Source: Pseudomonadota bacterium
GTDB taxonomy: Bacteria > Pseudomonadota > Gammaproteobacteria > Burkholderiales > JAJZQI01
Direction of reading: 5' to 3'
NCBI GenBank assembly: GCA_021851875.1
Contig: JAJZQI010000007.1
Location: 91,800-128,137, forward strand
Length of the DNA stretch: 36,338 bases
Within the stretch, counting starts at the first letter, position 1, and every line of letters begins with the position of its first letter. The notes beneath the pieces were generated by a model. The model worked only from the letters and a program-made list of their open reading frames with translations. It did no database searches and had not been told where the DNA came from. A program made the translations under genes and the position numbers. Of this stretch, positions 1 through 8,540 are shown piece after piece.

Positions 1-35
1 TCACTGTCCAGCTCGATCCCTTTATAGAGGGCCAT
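1..35 (-). CDS. N-terminus of an unknown protein (cut by window edge)
   Basis: Only the first 11 codons are visible, reading MALYKGIELDS. The start is an ATG at 35-33 preceded by a good ribosome binding site (GGAG, about 8 bases upstream) in the minus-strand sequence. A plausible promoter lies just upstream at 80-107. This is too little sequence to name a family. The start site and reading direction are reasonably supported; the function is unknown. Confidence 0.5.
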   Translation of the reverse strand, partial: MALYKGIELDS

Positions 36-79
36 GGTTTATTCTCCGGAATTTAAAACCATACTGATAACATGGATTT

Positions 80-107
80 AGCATACCAGTCCGCCGGAAA
101 AAAACAA
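80..107 (-). promoter_or_regulatory. Candidate sigma-70 promoter of the truncated edge gene
   Basis: On the minus strand, TTGTTT (102-107) is followed after 16 bases by TATGCT (80-85), both close to the sigma-70 consensus. The start codon at 35 lies about 40 bases beyond the expected start site. The rest of 36-243 shows no gene or convincing terminator; the open frame at 72-269 has no family features and is treated as chance. Confidence 0.35.
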
Positions 108-243
108 ACTATTCATTCGGCATGCGGGCGGATCAGGGCAGAACAGAAAATACCGGAACAGCGGGGGTTAGAGGTATTGTCCGGGCGCTATCAGCCCAAG
201 TGGACGACAGGGCGCGGGCGAAAAGCGCAGAAGCGTTCCGGAT

Positions 244-594
244 TTACAGCGAAATGCCGACCAGCTTGAGTATGCGCACCAGCAGCCAATAGGCCAGGGC
301 GGTACCGATGCCGGACAACAGCAGGCTAAGCCAGAAATTCAAGCCATGCCGCAGCAATAGCGGCAGCAGCAGGAACAGGGTGAGCGAAGGCAATACCAGC
401 CAGAAGATGCTGTAGGACAGGTTGGCGACGGTTTCGCTATTGCCGGTGTCAAGGTAGAGCCAGACAAAAGCCAGCAGCGACGTCAGCGGCAGCGAGGCCA
501 GTGCGGCGCCCCAGAAACTGCTGCGCTTGGCGAGTTCAGCCACGGCGACCAGGGTGGCGGCCGAGAGCAGGATTTTCAGGGCATACTGCCCCAT
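244..594 (-). CDS. DUF3147 family small membrane protein
   Basis: This 116-residue protein is almost entirely hydrophobic, with four likely membrane segments (roughly residues 5-20, 27-48, 60-84 and 88-110). Composition, length and the small-residue-rich second segment (FWGAALASLPLTSLLAF) fit the DUF3147 family, whose role is unknown. Its ATG (594-592) shares one base with the purT stop (TGATG), so it is probably translated by coupling from purT. It is the last gene of the minus-strand run. The family call comes from memory of the pattern and is moderately sure; a membrane location is near certain. Confidence 0.7.
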   Translation of the reverse strand: MGQYALKILLSAATLVAVAELAKRSSFWGAALASLPLTSLLAFVWLYLDTGNSETVANLSYSIFWLVLPSLTLFLLLPLLLRHGLNFWLSLLLSGIGTALAYWLLVRILKLVGISL

Positions 595-1790
595 CAGCCG
601 GCCTTGACCGTGATGCCGGCCGCCGCACGTTTGGCGCGCTGCCGCGCTGTTTCGGTGTCTGCTGCGCGTGCCAGCGCCACGCCCATGCGGCGCTTTTCAA
701 ACGCCACCGGTTTGCCGAACAGGCGAATATCGGTGCCCTCGATACGCAGCGCGGCATCCACGCCCTCGAAGCGCACGCCTGCCGCTTCCACGCCGCCGTA
801 AATGACCGCACTGGCGCCGGGGCGGGCCAGGCCGGTGTCCACCGGCAGGCCGAGAATGGCGCGGGCGTGCAGCTCAAACTCGCTCTGGAACTGGGTCGCC
901 AGCGTCACCAGGCCGGTGTCGTGCGGGCGCGGGCTGACTTCGGAAAACCACACTGCATCCCCGCGTACAAACAGTTCTACGCCGAAAATGCCCAGCCCGC
1001 CCAGTGCGGCCGTGATCTTGCCGGCGATGTCGCGGGCCGTTTGCAGGGCAGCAGGCGACATGGCCTGCGGCTGCCAGCTTTCCACGTAGTCGCCGTTGAC
1101 CTGCACGTGGCCGATGGGCTCGCAGAAATGGGTGATTGGCTGACCGTCTGCAGCCAGAGCGCGCACGGTGAGCTGGGTGATTTCGTAATCGAAGTCGATG
1201 GCGCCCTCCACGATGACCTTGCCCTGGTCCACCCGGCTGCCGCTGGCGGCATAGTCCCACGCGGTGGCGATATCCTCTGCGCGGGTAACGCGCGACTGGC
1301 CCTTGCCGGAAGAGGACATGACCGGTTTGATGAAGCAGGGGTAGCCCAGTCTGTCGGCCGCTGCCTGCAATTCGGCCAGCGAGGTGGCAAAGGCGTAGGG
1401 CGAGGTGGGGAGATGCAGCTCTTCCGCCGCCAGGCGGCGGATGCCCTCGCGGTTCATGGTGAGAAAGGCGGCGCGGGCGGTGGGGATGACGGTGGCCAGT
1501 CCTTCCTGTTCGATTGCCAGCAGGGTTTCGGTGGCAATGGCCTCGATTTCCGGCACGATGTAGTGCGGCTTTTCCTGCTCGATCAGGGCGCGTAATGCTA
1601 CGCCGTCGCTCATGGCGATCACATGGCTGCGGTGCGCCACCTGCATGGCCGGAGCGTTGGCATAGCGATCCACGGCAATCACTTCCACGCCGAGGCGTTG
1701 CAAAGAGATCACCACTTCCTTGCCCAGTTCGCCGCTGCCCAGCAGCATGACGCGGGTGGCGGATGGTGAGAGCGGGGTACCGAGTTTCAT
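594..1790 (-). CDS. purT: Formate-dependent phosphoribosylglycinamide formyltransferase (GAR transformylase 2)
   Basis: PurT makes formyl-GAR from GAR, formate and ATP in cytoplasmic purine synthesis, the folate-independent alternative to PurN. The 398-residue protein has the usual length and ATP-grasp layout. The N-terminal nucleotide-like fold begins with [12 protein letters not shown] (about residues 14-25). The glycine-rich ATP loop [11 protein letters not shown] lies near residue 160, and the metal-binding end has [21 protein letters not shown]. The ATG overlaps the stop of the upstream AAA ATPase gene by 4 bases (ATGA), and there is no good ribosome binding site in front of it, so expression probably depends on reinitiation. 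DUF3147 follows with a 1-base overlap. Confidence 0.96.
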   Translation of the reverse strand: MKLGTPLSPSATRVMLLGSGELGKEVVISLQRLGVEVIAVDRYANAPAMQVAHRSHVIAMSDGVALRALIEQEKPHYIVPEIEAIATETLLAIEQEGLATVIPTARAAFLTMNREGIRRLAAEELHLPTSPYAFATSLAELQAAADRLGYPCFIKPVMSSSGKGQSRVTRAEDIATAWDYAASGSRVDQGKVIVEGAIDFDYEITQLTVRALAADGQPITHFCEPIGHVQVNGDYVESWQPQAMSPAALQTARDIAGKITAALGGLGIFGVELFVRGDAVWFSEVSPRPHDTGLVTLATQFQSEFELHARAILGLPVDTGLARPGASAVIYGGVEAAGVRFEGVDAALRIEGTDIRLFGKPVAFEKRRMGVALARAADTETARQRAKRAAAGITVKAG

Positions 1791-2995
1791 ATTTTGCTTT
1801 GCTTGGATTTGGGAGCGGGCATTTCTGGCATGATGCGTTTCATGAACTGGTCAAATAATGGGACAGTAAAAGCGGTGTCTCCATGAGCAGGGCTATAGAT
1901 CATCCCTTTTCGAATAAGGCCATTTCGCAGAGGAGCAACGCTTTCCGACTTTACGCCGAGTAAAGAGGCAATATCTCCAGAACGCTGTGGGTCTGAGCCG
2001 AGTTCAGCTAGTGCTCTTAAGTAATCCTTCTCCCGCGGCGTCAAGCGGTCGAACCGTACGCGAAAGAAGCTTTGGTCTAACTTCCGGATAGATTCTTGGG
2101 TGGCTTGGTGAACTATTTCCAGAGATATTGGGCTTGATACTGCAAGATTCCAGCATTGATAGCCCCATTCCTGTAGAAAATAAGGATACCCTTTTGTCAG
2201 TTTCACAATTTCATGCAGAGCGTCGTCTGCAAAGTAAATCCCCTCTGTTTTGACGGGTTCTTGCAATGCCTTGTATGCGGCTTGCTCCGGTAGTGGCCCT
2301 ACTTCTGGATAATCGAATAATCGCTCTGCATAAGACTTTGAATGACCTGCGTTGGCAACCAATTGCGGTAGTCCGGCGCCCAGAAGAATGATGGGCAACT
2401 GTTTCTGGGAAACCTTGTGCATGGCCATGATTAACGAACTCAGCTCTTTTTCTGCAAGATATTGGAGCTCGTCAATAATGACTGCTATTGCCGTGTTTCT
2501 ATCGAGTGCAGCTTCTCCAAGGGCGATAAACATCTCAGCTAAGTCAACTTCGAGATCGCCGCTGTCAGCAGTGCCTGTTTCTGGGTCAATGTCTAGCCCG
2601 ATTTCAATATCACTGATTTTGATTTTTACACCGTTAAGAAAGCTTTTTAGGACAGCGAGACCACGCTTTACTTTGGTGCTGACATTTTGGCCTCTGTCTA
2701 GCCTAATCAGGACTTGCCGCAAATAGGGGAGTAGTAGCAAAGGTAACGGCTTATCTTCCCGAGCTTCAATCATGAGCGCTTCGTAGCCTTGTCGTTCGGC
2801 CAGTTCTTGAACGCGATTGAGTAAGACTGTTTTTCCTACGCCACGTAAGCCGATCATAAGCATGCTCTTTTCAGGGCGTCTTGCTTTTATTCGCGCTAGT
2901 GCTATTTCGGCATGTTCGATAATTGTTTCGCGTCCGGCTAGCTCTGGTGGCTGAGTGCCGGCTCCGGGAGAGAATGGATTTTTGAGGCGCTCCAT
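1787..2995 (-). CDS. Orphan AAA/STAND-type ATPase with C-terminal winged helix
   Basis: The 402-residue protein has a clear Walker A, GLRGVGKT (residues 49-56), and Walker B, AVIIDE (about 171-176). A sensor-like strand follows ([10 protein letters not shown], about 206-215), and a predicted winged-helix region near 315-390 starts with [15 protein letters not shown]. This is the layout of Orc1/Cdc6-like or STAND-like AAA_16 ATPases. The cellular role is unknown, and no partner gene such as a nuclease, toxin or transposase is adjacent. Base composition differs from the flanks: 26 of 60 bases are G or C at 2401-2460 against 38 of 60 in purT at 1321-1380, which suggests horizontal acquisition. 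AGGAG lies about 8 bases before the ATG. The stop overlaps the purT start. DNA binding through the C-terminus is an inference. Confidence 0.88.
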   Translation of the reverse strand: MERLKNPFSPGAGTQPPELAGRETIIEHAEIALARIKARRPEKSMLMIGLRGVGKTVLLNRVQELAERQGYEALMIEAREDKPLPLLLLPYLRQVLIRLDRGQNVSTKVKRGLAVLKSFLNGVKIKISDIEIGLDIDPETGTADSGDLEVDLAEMFIALGEAALDRNTAIAVIIDELQYLAEKELSSLIMAMHKVSQKQLPIILLGAGLPQLVANAGHSKSYAERLFDYPEVGPLPEQAAYKALQEPVKTEGIYFADDALHEIVKLTKGYPYFLQEWGYQCWNLAVSSPISLEIVHQATQESIRKLDQSFFRVRFDRLTPREKDYLRALAELGSDPQRSGDIASLLGVKSESVAPLRNGLIRKGMIYSPAHGDTAFTVPLFDQFMKRIMPEMPAPKSKQSKI

Positions 2996-3008
2996 GCGAT
3001 ATAGGCTC

Positions 3009-3058
3009 CTTACTCAATATTACCAATCTTACTAAATTTCACGGTAAGATCAAGTAAG
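3009..3058 (-). promoter_or_regulatory. Promoter with nested inverted repeats upstream of the AAA ATPase
   Basis: An inner perfect pair, ATCTTAC (3026-3032) and GTAAGAT (3044-3050), lies inside an outer pair, CTTACT (3009-3014) and AGTAAG (3053-3058). On the minus strand TTGATC (3048-3053) and TAAGAT (3026-3031) with a 16-base spacer make a plausible sigma-70 promoter. The inner arms therefore fall on the -10 and next to the -35, as expected of a repressor operator. The expected leader before the ATPase start is about 24 bases. Autoregulation by the ATPase winged helix is a guess. Confidence 0.5.
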
Positions 3059-3105
3059 GTTTGTATAGGAAAAGATGCCTGATTGCTTGCCGTTGCCGAG
3101 CTGCA

Positions 3106-4188
3106 TCAGAAAATTCCCAGTAAGGTCAGCGCGACAAAGGCGAGAAACAGGGCCAGGTGGCTCATGCCCTCAATGGCGTTGGTTTCGCCGTCGTGCAGGT
3201 TGTTCATGGCGGCCAGCAGGGTGACCAGCAGCATGCCCGCCTGGGCCGGGGTAATGGCCATGACGATGCGCTCGCCGGTAAACAGGGCAATGGCTTCGAT
3301 CACTGGCAGGGTCAGCAGCACGGTGGCCAGCGAGGCGCCGAGTGCGATGTTGACGGTGGTTTGCAGGCGGTTTTCACGCGCGGCGTTTAGCGCGGTAAGC
3401 ACTTCCGGGCTGGCCGAGATCAGTGCTACCAGCACGGCTGGAATGGCTTTGGGGGCAGAGGTGCCGGCCAGCAGGGCGTCCAGCAGTACGGAGAGGATTT
3501 CCGACAGCACGCCGACGCAGATGACGGCGCCGATCATCAGCGCCACATGGTACCAGTTGGGACTGCCATGCGCGTCGTGCGCCTCGTCTTCCGTGGCGTG
3601 ACTGTATTCGAAGAATGTGCGATGCTCAACCGTCTGCAGGCGCAGGAAGGCCAGATACAGGATGGCCATGATGCCGATGGAAAAGGCGGAATACACGACC
3701 CACTGCGCATCCGGCACAAAATCCGGAATGAACATGCCGACACCGACAGCGACCAGCAGCATGGCGATGTAGGCGCTGGCGGAGTTGAGGTTGTATTTCT
3801 GCACGCCATGCTGCAGGCCGCCGATGATGGCGGCAACACCGAGAATGCCATTGATGTCGATCATCAGGGCGGCAAATACGGTATCGCGTGCCAGCGTGGG
3901 GCTGTGGCTGCCGGACATGAGCACAACCAGAATCACGACCTCGACCGACACGGCGGCGACGGTGAGAATCAGTGTGCCATAGGGCTCGCCGAGGCGCATG
4001 GCCAGCACTTCGGCATGGTGGGCAATGCGAAAGGCCAGGCCGAACACGGCCAGCAGAATCAGGCTGAATAACCCGCCCAGCAGCAGGCCGCCGCTGTCTA
4101 CGGCCGCATGTTCCAGCGCGAAGCCGGCGGGAATCATGCCCAGGGCGAACAGCACGGGCCATTCGGGTTTAAGGTAGTTCAGCTTCAT
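3106..4188 (-). CDS. chaA: Calcium/sodium:proton antiporter of the ChaA type
   Basis: This 360-residue inner-membrane protein has about eleven hydrophobic segments and the two alpha-repeat signatures of cation/proton exchangers: [19 protein letters not shown] (about residues 71-89) and [16 protein letters not shown] in the second half, each with the conserved acidic residue. An acidic and histidine-rich stretch ([11 protein letters not shown]) lies between the halves. The length matches ChaA of about 366 residues, which exports calcium and sodium in exchange for protons. The start overlaps the lipA stop by 4 bases, so the two are probably co-transcribed, although no functional link is known. 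Confidence 0.9.
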   Translation of the reverse strand: MKLNYLKPEWPVLFALGMIPAGFALEHAAVDSGGLLLGGLFSLILLAVFGLAFRIAHHAEVLAMRLGEPYGTLILTVAAVSVEVVILVVLMSGSHSPTLARDTVFAALMIDINGILGVAAIIGGLQHGVQKYNLNSASAYIAMLLVAVGVGMFIPDFVPDAQWVVYSAFSIGIMAILYLAFLRLQTVEHRTFFEYSHATEDEAHDAHGSPNWYHVALMIGAVICVGVLSEILSVLLDALLAGTSAPKAIPAVLVALISASPEVLTALNAARENRLQTTVNIALGASLATVLLTLPVIEAIALFTGERIVMAITPAQAGMLLVTLLAAMNNLHDGETNAIEGMSHLALFLAFVALTLLGIF

Positions 4189-5111
4189 GCGGCGACTCCG
4201 GCGGCTTGCTGATCGGCGTGGTAGGAGCTGCGCACCATGGGGCCGCAGGCAGCGTGTTTGAAACCCATCGCCAGCGCCGCCTGCTCAAAGGCGGCAAACT
4301 GTTCCGGCGTGACATAGCGGGTGACGGGCAAATGATGCTCGCCCGGCTGCAGATACTGGCCTATGGTGAGCATGTCCACATCGTGTGCGCGCAGGTCTCG
4401 CATCACCTGCAGCACTTCCTCGTCGGTCTCGCCCAGCCCGACCATGATGCCGGATTTGGTGGGAATATGCGGATGGCGCGTCTTGAATTCCTGCAGCAGT
4501 TGCAGCGAATGGGCGTAATCGGCGCCGGGGCGGGCCGCCTTGTACAGGCGCGGCACGGTTTCCAGATTGTGGTTCATTACGTCGGGCAGGCCGTTGGCAA
4601 GAATACCCAGTGCCACGTCCAGCCGGCTGCGGAAATCCGGTACCAGCACTTCAATTTTGCACTGCGGCGCGGCCTGGCGGGTGGCGTTGATGCAGTCGAC
4701 AAAATGCTGTGCCCCGCCGTCGCGCAGGTCATCGCGGTCCACGCTGGTGATCACCACGTATTTCAGCCGCATGGCGGCAATGGTGTCGGCCAGCTGGCGC
4801 GGCTCGTTCTCGTCCGGCGGCAGCGGCTTGCCGTGGCCCACGTCGCAGAAGGGGCAGCGGCGGGTGCACAGATCGCCCAGAATCATGAAGGTGGCGGTGC
4901 CGTGGCGGAAGCATTCGCCCAGATTGGGGCAGGAGGCTTCTTCGCACACGGTGTGCAGCTTGTGCTCGCGCAGGATGGCTTTGAGCTCCAGCACTTCCGG
5001 GCTGTTGGGCGATTTGGCGCGAATCCAGCCGGGCTTTTTCAGCGGCTCCTGCGGCACGATTTTGATGGGGATGCGCGCGGTCTTGGATTGGCCTTTGTGT
5101 TCCAGTGCCAT
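4185..5111 (-). CDS. lipA: Lipoyl synthase
   Basis: LipA is a radical SAM enzyme that inserts two sulfurs into octanoyl chains on lipoyl domains. Both cluster motifs are present: the auxiliary cluster cysteines C56, C61 and C67 ([12 protein letters not shown]) and the SAM cluster cysteines C82, C86 and C89 (CTRRCPFC). The C-terminal RSSYHAD carries the serine that ligates the auxiliary cluster. The length of 308 residues is normal. Its usual partner lipB lies at 6808-7404, but the two are separated by the TlpA gene and an oppositely oriented outer-membrane gene, so lipA uses its own promoter (5133-5152). Confidence 0.98.
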   Translation of the reverse strand: MALEHKGQSKTARIPIKIVPQEPLKKPGWIRAKSPNSPEVLELKAILREHKLHTVCEEASCPNLGECFRHGTATFMILGDLCTRRCPFCDVGHGKPLPPDENEPRQLADTIAAMRLKYVVITSVDRDDLRDGGAQHFVDCINATRQAAPQCKIEVLVPDFRSRLDVALGILANGLPDVMNHNLETVPRLYKAARPGADYAHSLQLLQEFKTRHPHIPTKSGIMVGLGETDEEVLQVMRDLRAHDVDMLTIGQYLQPGEHHLPVTRYVTPEQFAAFEQAALAMGFKHAACGPMVRSSYHADQQAAGVAA

Positions 5112-5132
5112 GTGGCTAAAACCCGGTGATGG

Positions 5133-5152
5133 TGTTGAATTTCAACAGTATA
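5133..5152 (-). promoter_or_regulatory. lipA -10 box abutting a palindrome
   Basis: On the minus strand a TATACT box (5147-5152) is followed at once by the 15-base palindrome TGTTGAA-T-TTCAACA (5133-5147), which covers the expected transcription start. The lipA ATG is about 22 bases further. No good -35 hexamer is seen. The position fits a repressor operator; the protein that binds it is unknown. Confidence 0.45.
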
Positions 5153-5194
5153 ACCCATGCGTCAAGGAATTCGAGGGTCGCCGCCCGGCTGGGG

Positions 5195-5240
5195 CTGCGA
5201 CACTATGTCGCAGGAGCGAGGCGCGTGCGGCTGCTAGAAT
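5195..5240 (+). promoter_or_regulatory. Activator-type palindrome and -10 box upstream of the outer-membrane gene
   Basis: CTGCGACA (5195-5202) and TGTCGCAG (5206-5213) form a perfect 8-base inverted repeat around CTA. A TAGAAT box follows at 5235-5240 with no recognisable -35. If transcription starts near 5247, the palindrome is centred at about -43, the usual place for class II activators of the CRP/FNR kind. I do not recognise the motif as the site of a known regulator. Confidence 0.45.
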
Positions 5241-5276
5241 GCACCCATTTTAAACTCTTCGCCGCCGAGGATCTGC

Positions 5277-6287
5277 ATGTTTACCCGTTCCCATACTTCA
5301 CTGGTTTTTCTGCTTGCCCTGCCTGCTCTGGCAGCGCCCGCATCGGCATTTGCCTGTGCCAGCTGTGGTTCTACCCTGAGTTCCGACTGGGAATCGCAGG
5401 GTTTCAGTACCCATTCGGGCCTGCGCATGGATATCCGCTATGATTACCTTGACCAGAATCAGTTGCGTAGCGGAACCGGCACGATTTCCCCGCAGGCGGC
5501 CAGCCAGGTGGTTACACCAAGTGGTGATCTGCAGGAAGTGGAAAAATATACCAACAACCGCTATCTGACTCTGGGGCTGGATTACAGTTTTAACCCGGAT
5601 TGGGGCGTCAACGTCCAGTTGCCCTATATCGACCGTAGCCATGCCACGCTCGGCACCAATTCCGATGGCAGCAACCCGGCAGACGGCGCCTACGACTCGC
5701 ACACCCGCAACATCGGCGATGTGAAAGTGGTGGGGCGCTACCAGGGCTTTTTGCCGCGGCATAATCTGGGCCTGCTGTTGGGGCTGAAGCTGGCCACCGG
5801 CGGTCATACCCAGACCGGCATTTCGACCGATCCGGCTTCTGTGGGCGCCATGACAGCGATTGACCGCGGGCTTCAGCCAGGCACGGGCACGACCGATGCG
5901 ATCGTGGGGCTGTATTACTTCGATGCCATCAACCGCGACTGGGAATATTTCGCCCAAGGCACCTACCAGACGGCACTCAATTCCAGCGACAACTACAAGC
6001 CGGGCGATGCCTATTCCCTTCATGCCGGCCTGCGTTACATGGGCTTTGACAGCGTGGTGCCGCAACTGCAGCTCAATACCCGCTATGCACGGCATGACAG
6101 CGGCAGCAATGCCGATACGGTGAGCACGGGCGGCACGCTGGTGTATCTGAGCCCGGGCGTGGTGGTGCCGTTGAACAAGCGGGTGTCGCTGTATGGTTTT
6201 GTGCAGTTGCCGGTGTATCAGGATGTCAACGGTGTGCAGCTGACGCCGCGCAGTATCGTGTCAGTGGGTACCCGCCTGGCATTCTGA
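5277..6287 (+). CDS. Predicted outer-membrane beta-barrel protein with N-terminal CxxC
   Basis: The 336-residue product starts with a signal peptide (hydrophobic run at residues 9-21, likely cut after ASAFA). It is immediately followed by CASCG (C27, C30) and STLSSDW. The remainder alternates polar and aromatic strands such as RYLTLGLDYSF, LGLLLGLKLATGG and SLHAGLRYMGF and ends in phenylalanine (VGTRLAF), as outer-membrane barrels do. It may belong to the broad PF13557-like transporter/porin group; no substrate can be named. A CxxC at the mature N-terminus is odd for a barrel and suggests a metal or redox site. The convergent TlpA-like gene overlaps its 3' end by 27 bases. GAGG lies 6 bases before the ATG. 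Confidence 0.75.
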   Translation: MFTRSHTSLVFLLALPALAAPASAFACASCGSTLSSDWESQGFSTHSGLRMDIRYDYLDQNQLRSGTGTISPQAASQVVTPSGDLQEVEKYTNNRYLTLGLDYSFNPDWGVNVQLPYIDRSHATLGTNSDGSNPADGAYDSHTRNIGDVKVVGRYQGFLPRHNLGLLLGLKLATGGHTQTGISTDPASVGAMTAIDRGLQPGTGTTDAIVGLYYFDAINRDWEYFAQGTYQTALNSSDNYKPGDAYSLHAGLRYMGFDSVVPQLQLNTRYARHDSGSNADTVSTGGTLVYLSPGVVVPLNKRVSLYGFVQLPVYQDVNGVQLTPRSIVSVGTRLAF

Positions 6288-6803
6288 TGCCTTGCCTTGC
6301 AGCAGCGGAGCAAGCTGCTGCTCCAGCAGGGCTTCGTTGAGTTCCTGGTAGTCTGCGTTGAGGTCGCACAGCACCCGCCCGTGCTTGTCTACCACATAGG
6401 TCATGGGCACGCGCCAGATGCGCCCGAACTGACGCACTGCATCATTGCTTTGCGCCATGGCGGCAGGGTAGTTGAAGTGCTGCATGATGGCGCGCACCTT
6501 TTCCAGGTCGCTGACATCGTCAATGCTGATGCCGATCAGTCTCAGACCGTCCCGCTGGTGTTTGTTGTAATAGCTTTGCAGGACGGGCATTTCGGTCTGG
6601 CAATAGCTGCACCAGCTGGCCCAGAAGTTCACCAGCAGAATCCCTTGTTGCGTCTTTGCACCGTTCCATGCTGCGCTGAAGTCCTTCCCATCAAGGGTTT
6701 GCAGATGCAGAGTCGACAGGGTTGTGCCGATGGGGCCGGCAGCCCAGCCGGGCAGGGGCAGCAGGCTGGCGCTCAGGAACAGAATACGGGCAAGCGAGTG
6801 CAT
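6261..6803 (-). CDS. TlpA/ResA-like periplasmic thioredoxin-fold protein
   Basis: This 180-residue protein has a signal peptide (residues 1-21, ending GWAA) and a thioredoxin fold with the active site WASWCSYC (about residues 61-68). The cis-proline strand is VPMTYVVDKHGRV. The TlpA/AhpC-TSA type usually reduces disulfides or delivers reducing power in the periplasm, for example in cytochrome c or copper site maturation. It starts 4 bases after the lipB stop, so it belongs to the lipB transcript. Its 3' end overlaps the convergent CxxC outer-membrane gene, which makes that protein an attractive but unproven substrate. Confidence 0.9.
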   Translation of the reverse strand: MHSLARILFLSASLLPLPGWAAGPIGTTLSTLHLQTLDGKDFSAAWNGAKTQQGILLVNFWASWCSYCQTEMPVLQSYYNKHQRDGLRLIGISIDDVSDLEKVRAIMQHFNYPAAMAQSNDAVRQFGRIWRVPMTYVVDKHGRVLCDLNADYQELNEALLEQQLAPLLQGKASECQAGTH

Positions 6804-6807
6804 GAGG

Positions 6808-7404
6808 CTATAGCAGGACAGTCAGTTCGGCCAGCAGCTGCTCGCCCAGGGTATCGACGGGAGTGGTGACACCCTGATCGCGTGTTTGCGTCACGGCCAG
6901 CCCCTTGTAGCCGCAGGGATTGATCTGCTGGAACGGCGTGAGGTCCATGTCCACATTGAGACTCAGGCCGTGGTAACTGCGGCCGTTCCGGATGCGCAGA
7001 CCCAGGGAGGCGATTTTGGCCGCGCCGACGTACACGCCCGGCGCCTTGTCGCGCCGCTGGGCCGTCACGCCGTGACGCGCCAGCAGGCGGATGATGGCTT
7101 CTTCCATGGAGGCGACCAGTTGCCGCACGCCGATGCCCAGGCGTTTCAGGTCCACCAGCACGTACACGACGATCTGGCCGGGGCCGTGGTAGGTGATCTG
7201 GCCGCCGCGATCGATGTTGACGATGGGGATGTCGCTGGCCAGCGGCAGGTGTTCCGGTTTGCCATTCAACCCCACGGTATAGGTGGGCGGGTGCTCAAGC
7301 AGCCACAGTTCGTCGGGGGTGTCGGGGGTGCGGCTGGCGGTGAAATCCTGCATGGCCTGCCAGGTGGGCAGGTAATCCACCCGGCCCAGCTGTTTTACAA
7401 CCAT
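6808..7404 (-). CDS. lipB: Octanoyl-ACP:protein octanoyltransferase
   Basis: LipB moves octanoate from acyl carrier protein to lipoyl domains, giving the substrate of LipA. The catalytic lysine sits in [11 protein letters not shown] and the nucleophilic cysteine in [13 protein letters not shown]; the [14 protein letters not shown] signature is also present. I chose the ATG at 7404 (MVVKQLGR), giving 198 residues and starting 5 bases after the ybeD stop. An alternative GTG at 7431 would overlap ybeD. It is downstream of ybeD, a very common arrangement, and just upstream of the TlpA-like gene. Confidence 0.96.
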   Translation of the reverse strand: MVVKQLGRVDYLPTWQAMQDFTASRTPDTPDELWLLEHPPTYTVGLNGKPEHLPLASDIPIVNIDRGGQITYHGPGQIVVYVLVDLKRLGIGVRQLVASMEEAIIRLLARHGVTAQRRDKAPGVYVGAAKIASLGLRIRNGRSYHGLSLNVDMDLTPFQQINPCGYKGLAVTQTRDQGVTTPVDTLGEQLLAELTVLL

Positions 7405-7409
7405 GGGTG

Positions 7410-7676
7410 TCACAGAACGACCTTCACCCACGGGTGGCTGGACAGGTCGCGGTAGAGGTTGTCCAGTTGTTCCTTGGAGGTGGCGCGCACGGTGCAGGTC
7501 AGGGAAAGATAGGTGCCCTTGCTGGATGGACGCATTTCCATGTTGTGGCCGTCGTAGTCGGGGGCGTGCTGGCGGATGACGATCAGTATGCCCTGGGCAA
7601 AATCGTCCCGCGCCTCGCCCATGATCTTGATGGGGAAGTCCACCGGGAATTCAATCAGTGTTTCCTGTTCGCTCAC
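7410..7676 (-). CDS. ybeD: YbeD/DUF493 family protein
   Basis: This 88-residue soluble protein has the family core [27 protein letters not shown] and the C-terminal region [21 protein letters not shown]493 has an ACT-like ferredoxin fold of unknown role, and its gene nearly always precedes lipB, as here. The start overlaps the stop of the aminotransferase gene by 4 bases, which indicates translational coupling. A regulatory role in lipoate metabolism is often suggested but not visible in the sequence. Confidence 0.92.
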   Translation of the reverse strand: MSEQETLIEFPVDFPIKIMGEARDDFAQGILIVIRQHAPDYDGHNMEMRPSSKGTYLSLTCTVRATSKEQLDNLYRDLSSHPWVKVVL

Positions 7677-8527
7677 GTATTCTTTCCGCGCATGACGGTG
7701 CGCTTGAAATCCTGATAATAGCCGTACATGACTTCATATATGGGGCCGGGTTTGCCGTTTGCAACCGGCTGGCCGTCCAGCCGGGTGATCGGCAGGACTT
7801 CCTTGGTTGAAGAGGTTAGCCAGAGTTCGTCGGCGCTGCGTACTTCTTCCTCCGAAATTTCCCGCACTTCATGGCGAATAGCATGCTGTTGCGCCAGTTC
7901 CAGCACCACGTCGTAGGTGATGCCGGGCAACACGCGGTGGTCTTTCGGCGGGGCCAGCAGCACGCCATCCCTCACCACGAAAATATTGCTGGCCGCGCCT
8001 TCCGTCAGGTAACCCTCGCGCAGCAGCAGGGTTTCGCTAGCGCCGGCGTCGACGGCCAGCTGGCGCAGCAGCACATTGGCCAACAAGGCAGTGGACTTGA
8101 TATCGCACCGCAGCCAGCGGTTGTCCAGGGCCGTGACGGCGCTGACGCCTGTTTCGCGTTGCCGGGCGGGTGGTGTGGTCAGCGGGTTGCTCATGACGAA
8201 CACCGTCTGCGGCGTATCCTTGGGGAAAGCATGGTCGCGTGGCGCCACTCCGCGGGTGACCTGCAGGTACACCGACTGGTCTTCCCACGGATTCAGCATG
8301 ATGACGTGTTCGATGATGGTTTGCCATTGCGCCGGCGTGTATGGATTGGGCAGACGAATGCTGTCGAGGCTGTGTTGCAGGCGCTGCAGATGCTCATCCA
8401 GACGAAAGGCGCGGCGTGAATACACGGGAATCACTTCGTACACGCCATCGCCGAAGATGAATCCGCGGTCGAGCACCGGAATGCGCGCTTCGGCCAGCGG
8501 CATGTATTCGCCATTGAGATAGATCAT
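7673..8527 (-). CDS. dat: D-amino acid aminotransferase (class IV PLP enzyme)
   Basis: The 284-residue product is a class IV aminotransferase. Visible features are LDRGFIFGDGVYEVIPVY near residues 19-36, the PLP lysine in CDIKSTALLANVL (about residue 145), EGYLTEGAASNIF and the late SSTKEVLPITRLDG. The tyrosine in GVYEV and the short N-terminus fit D-alanine aminotransferases rather than the branched-chain IlvE group, but specificity cannot be proved by reading. Such enzymes interconvert D-Ala and D-Glu, both peptidoglycan precursors, which fits its place between the carboxypeptidase gene and ybeD-lipB. Confidence 0.88.
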   Translation of the reverse strand: MIYLNGEYMPLAEARIPVLDRGFIFGDGVYEVIPVYSRRAFRLDEHLQRLQHSLDSIRLPNPYTPAQWQTIIEHVIMLNPWEDQSVYLQVTRGVAPRDHAFPKDTPQTVFVMSNPLTTPPARQRETGVSAVTALDNRWLRCDIKSTALLANVLLRQLAVDAGASETLLLREGYLTEGAASNIFVVRDGVLLAPPKDHRVLPGITYDVVLELAQQHAIRHEVREISEEEVRSADELWLTSSTKEVLPITRLDGQPVANGKPGPIYEVMYGYYQDFKRTVMRGKNT

Positions 8528-8540
8528 AGGGACTGCCCGG

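Noticed and set aside
72-269. 65-residue plus-strand open frame at the left edge
   Set aside because: It has no ribosome binding site or motif, is low in hydrophobic residues and runs across the promoter of the edge gene into the end of DUF3147.
501-1595. 364-residue open frame on the plus strand
   Set aside because: It is antisense to purT over most of its length; composition is Ala/Arg/Gly/His-rich without any domain, as expected for a shadow of a GC-rich gene.
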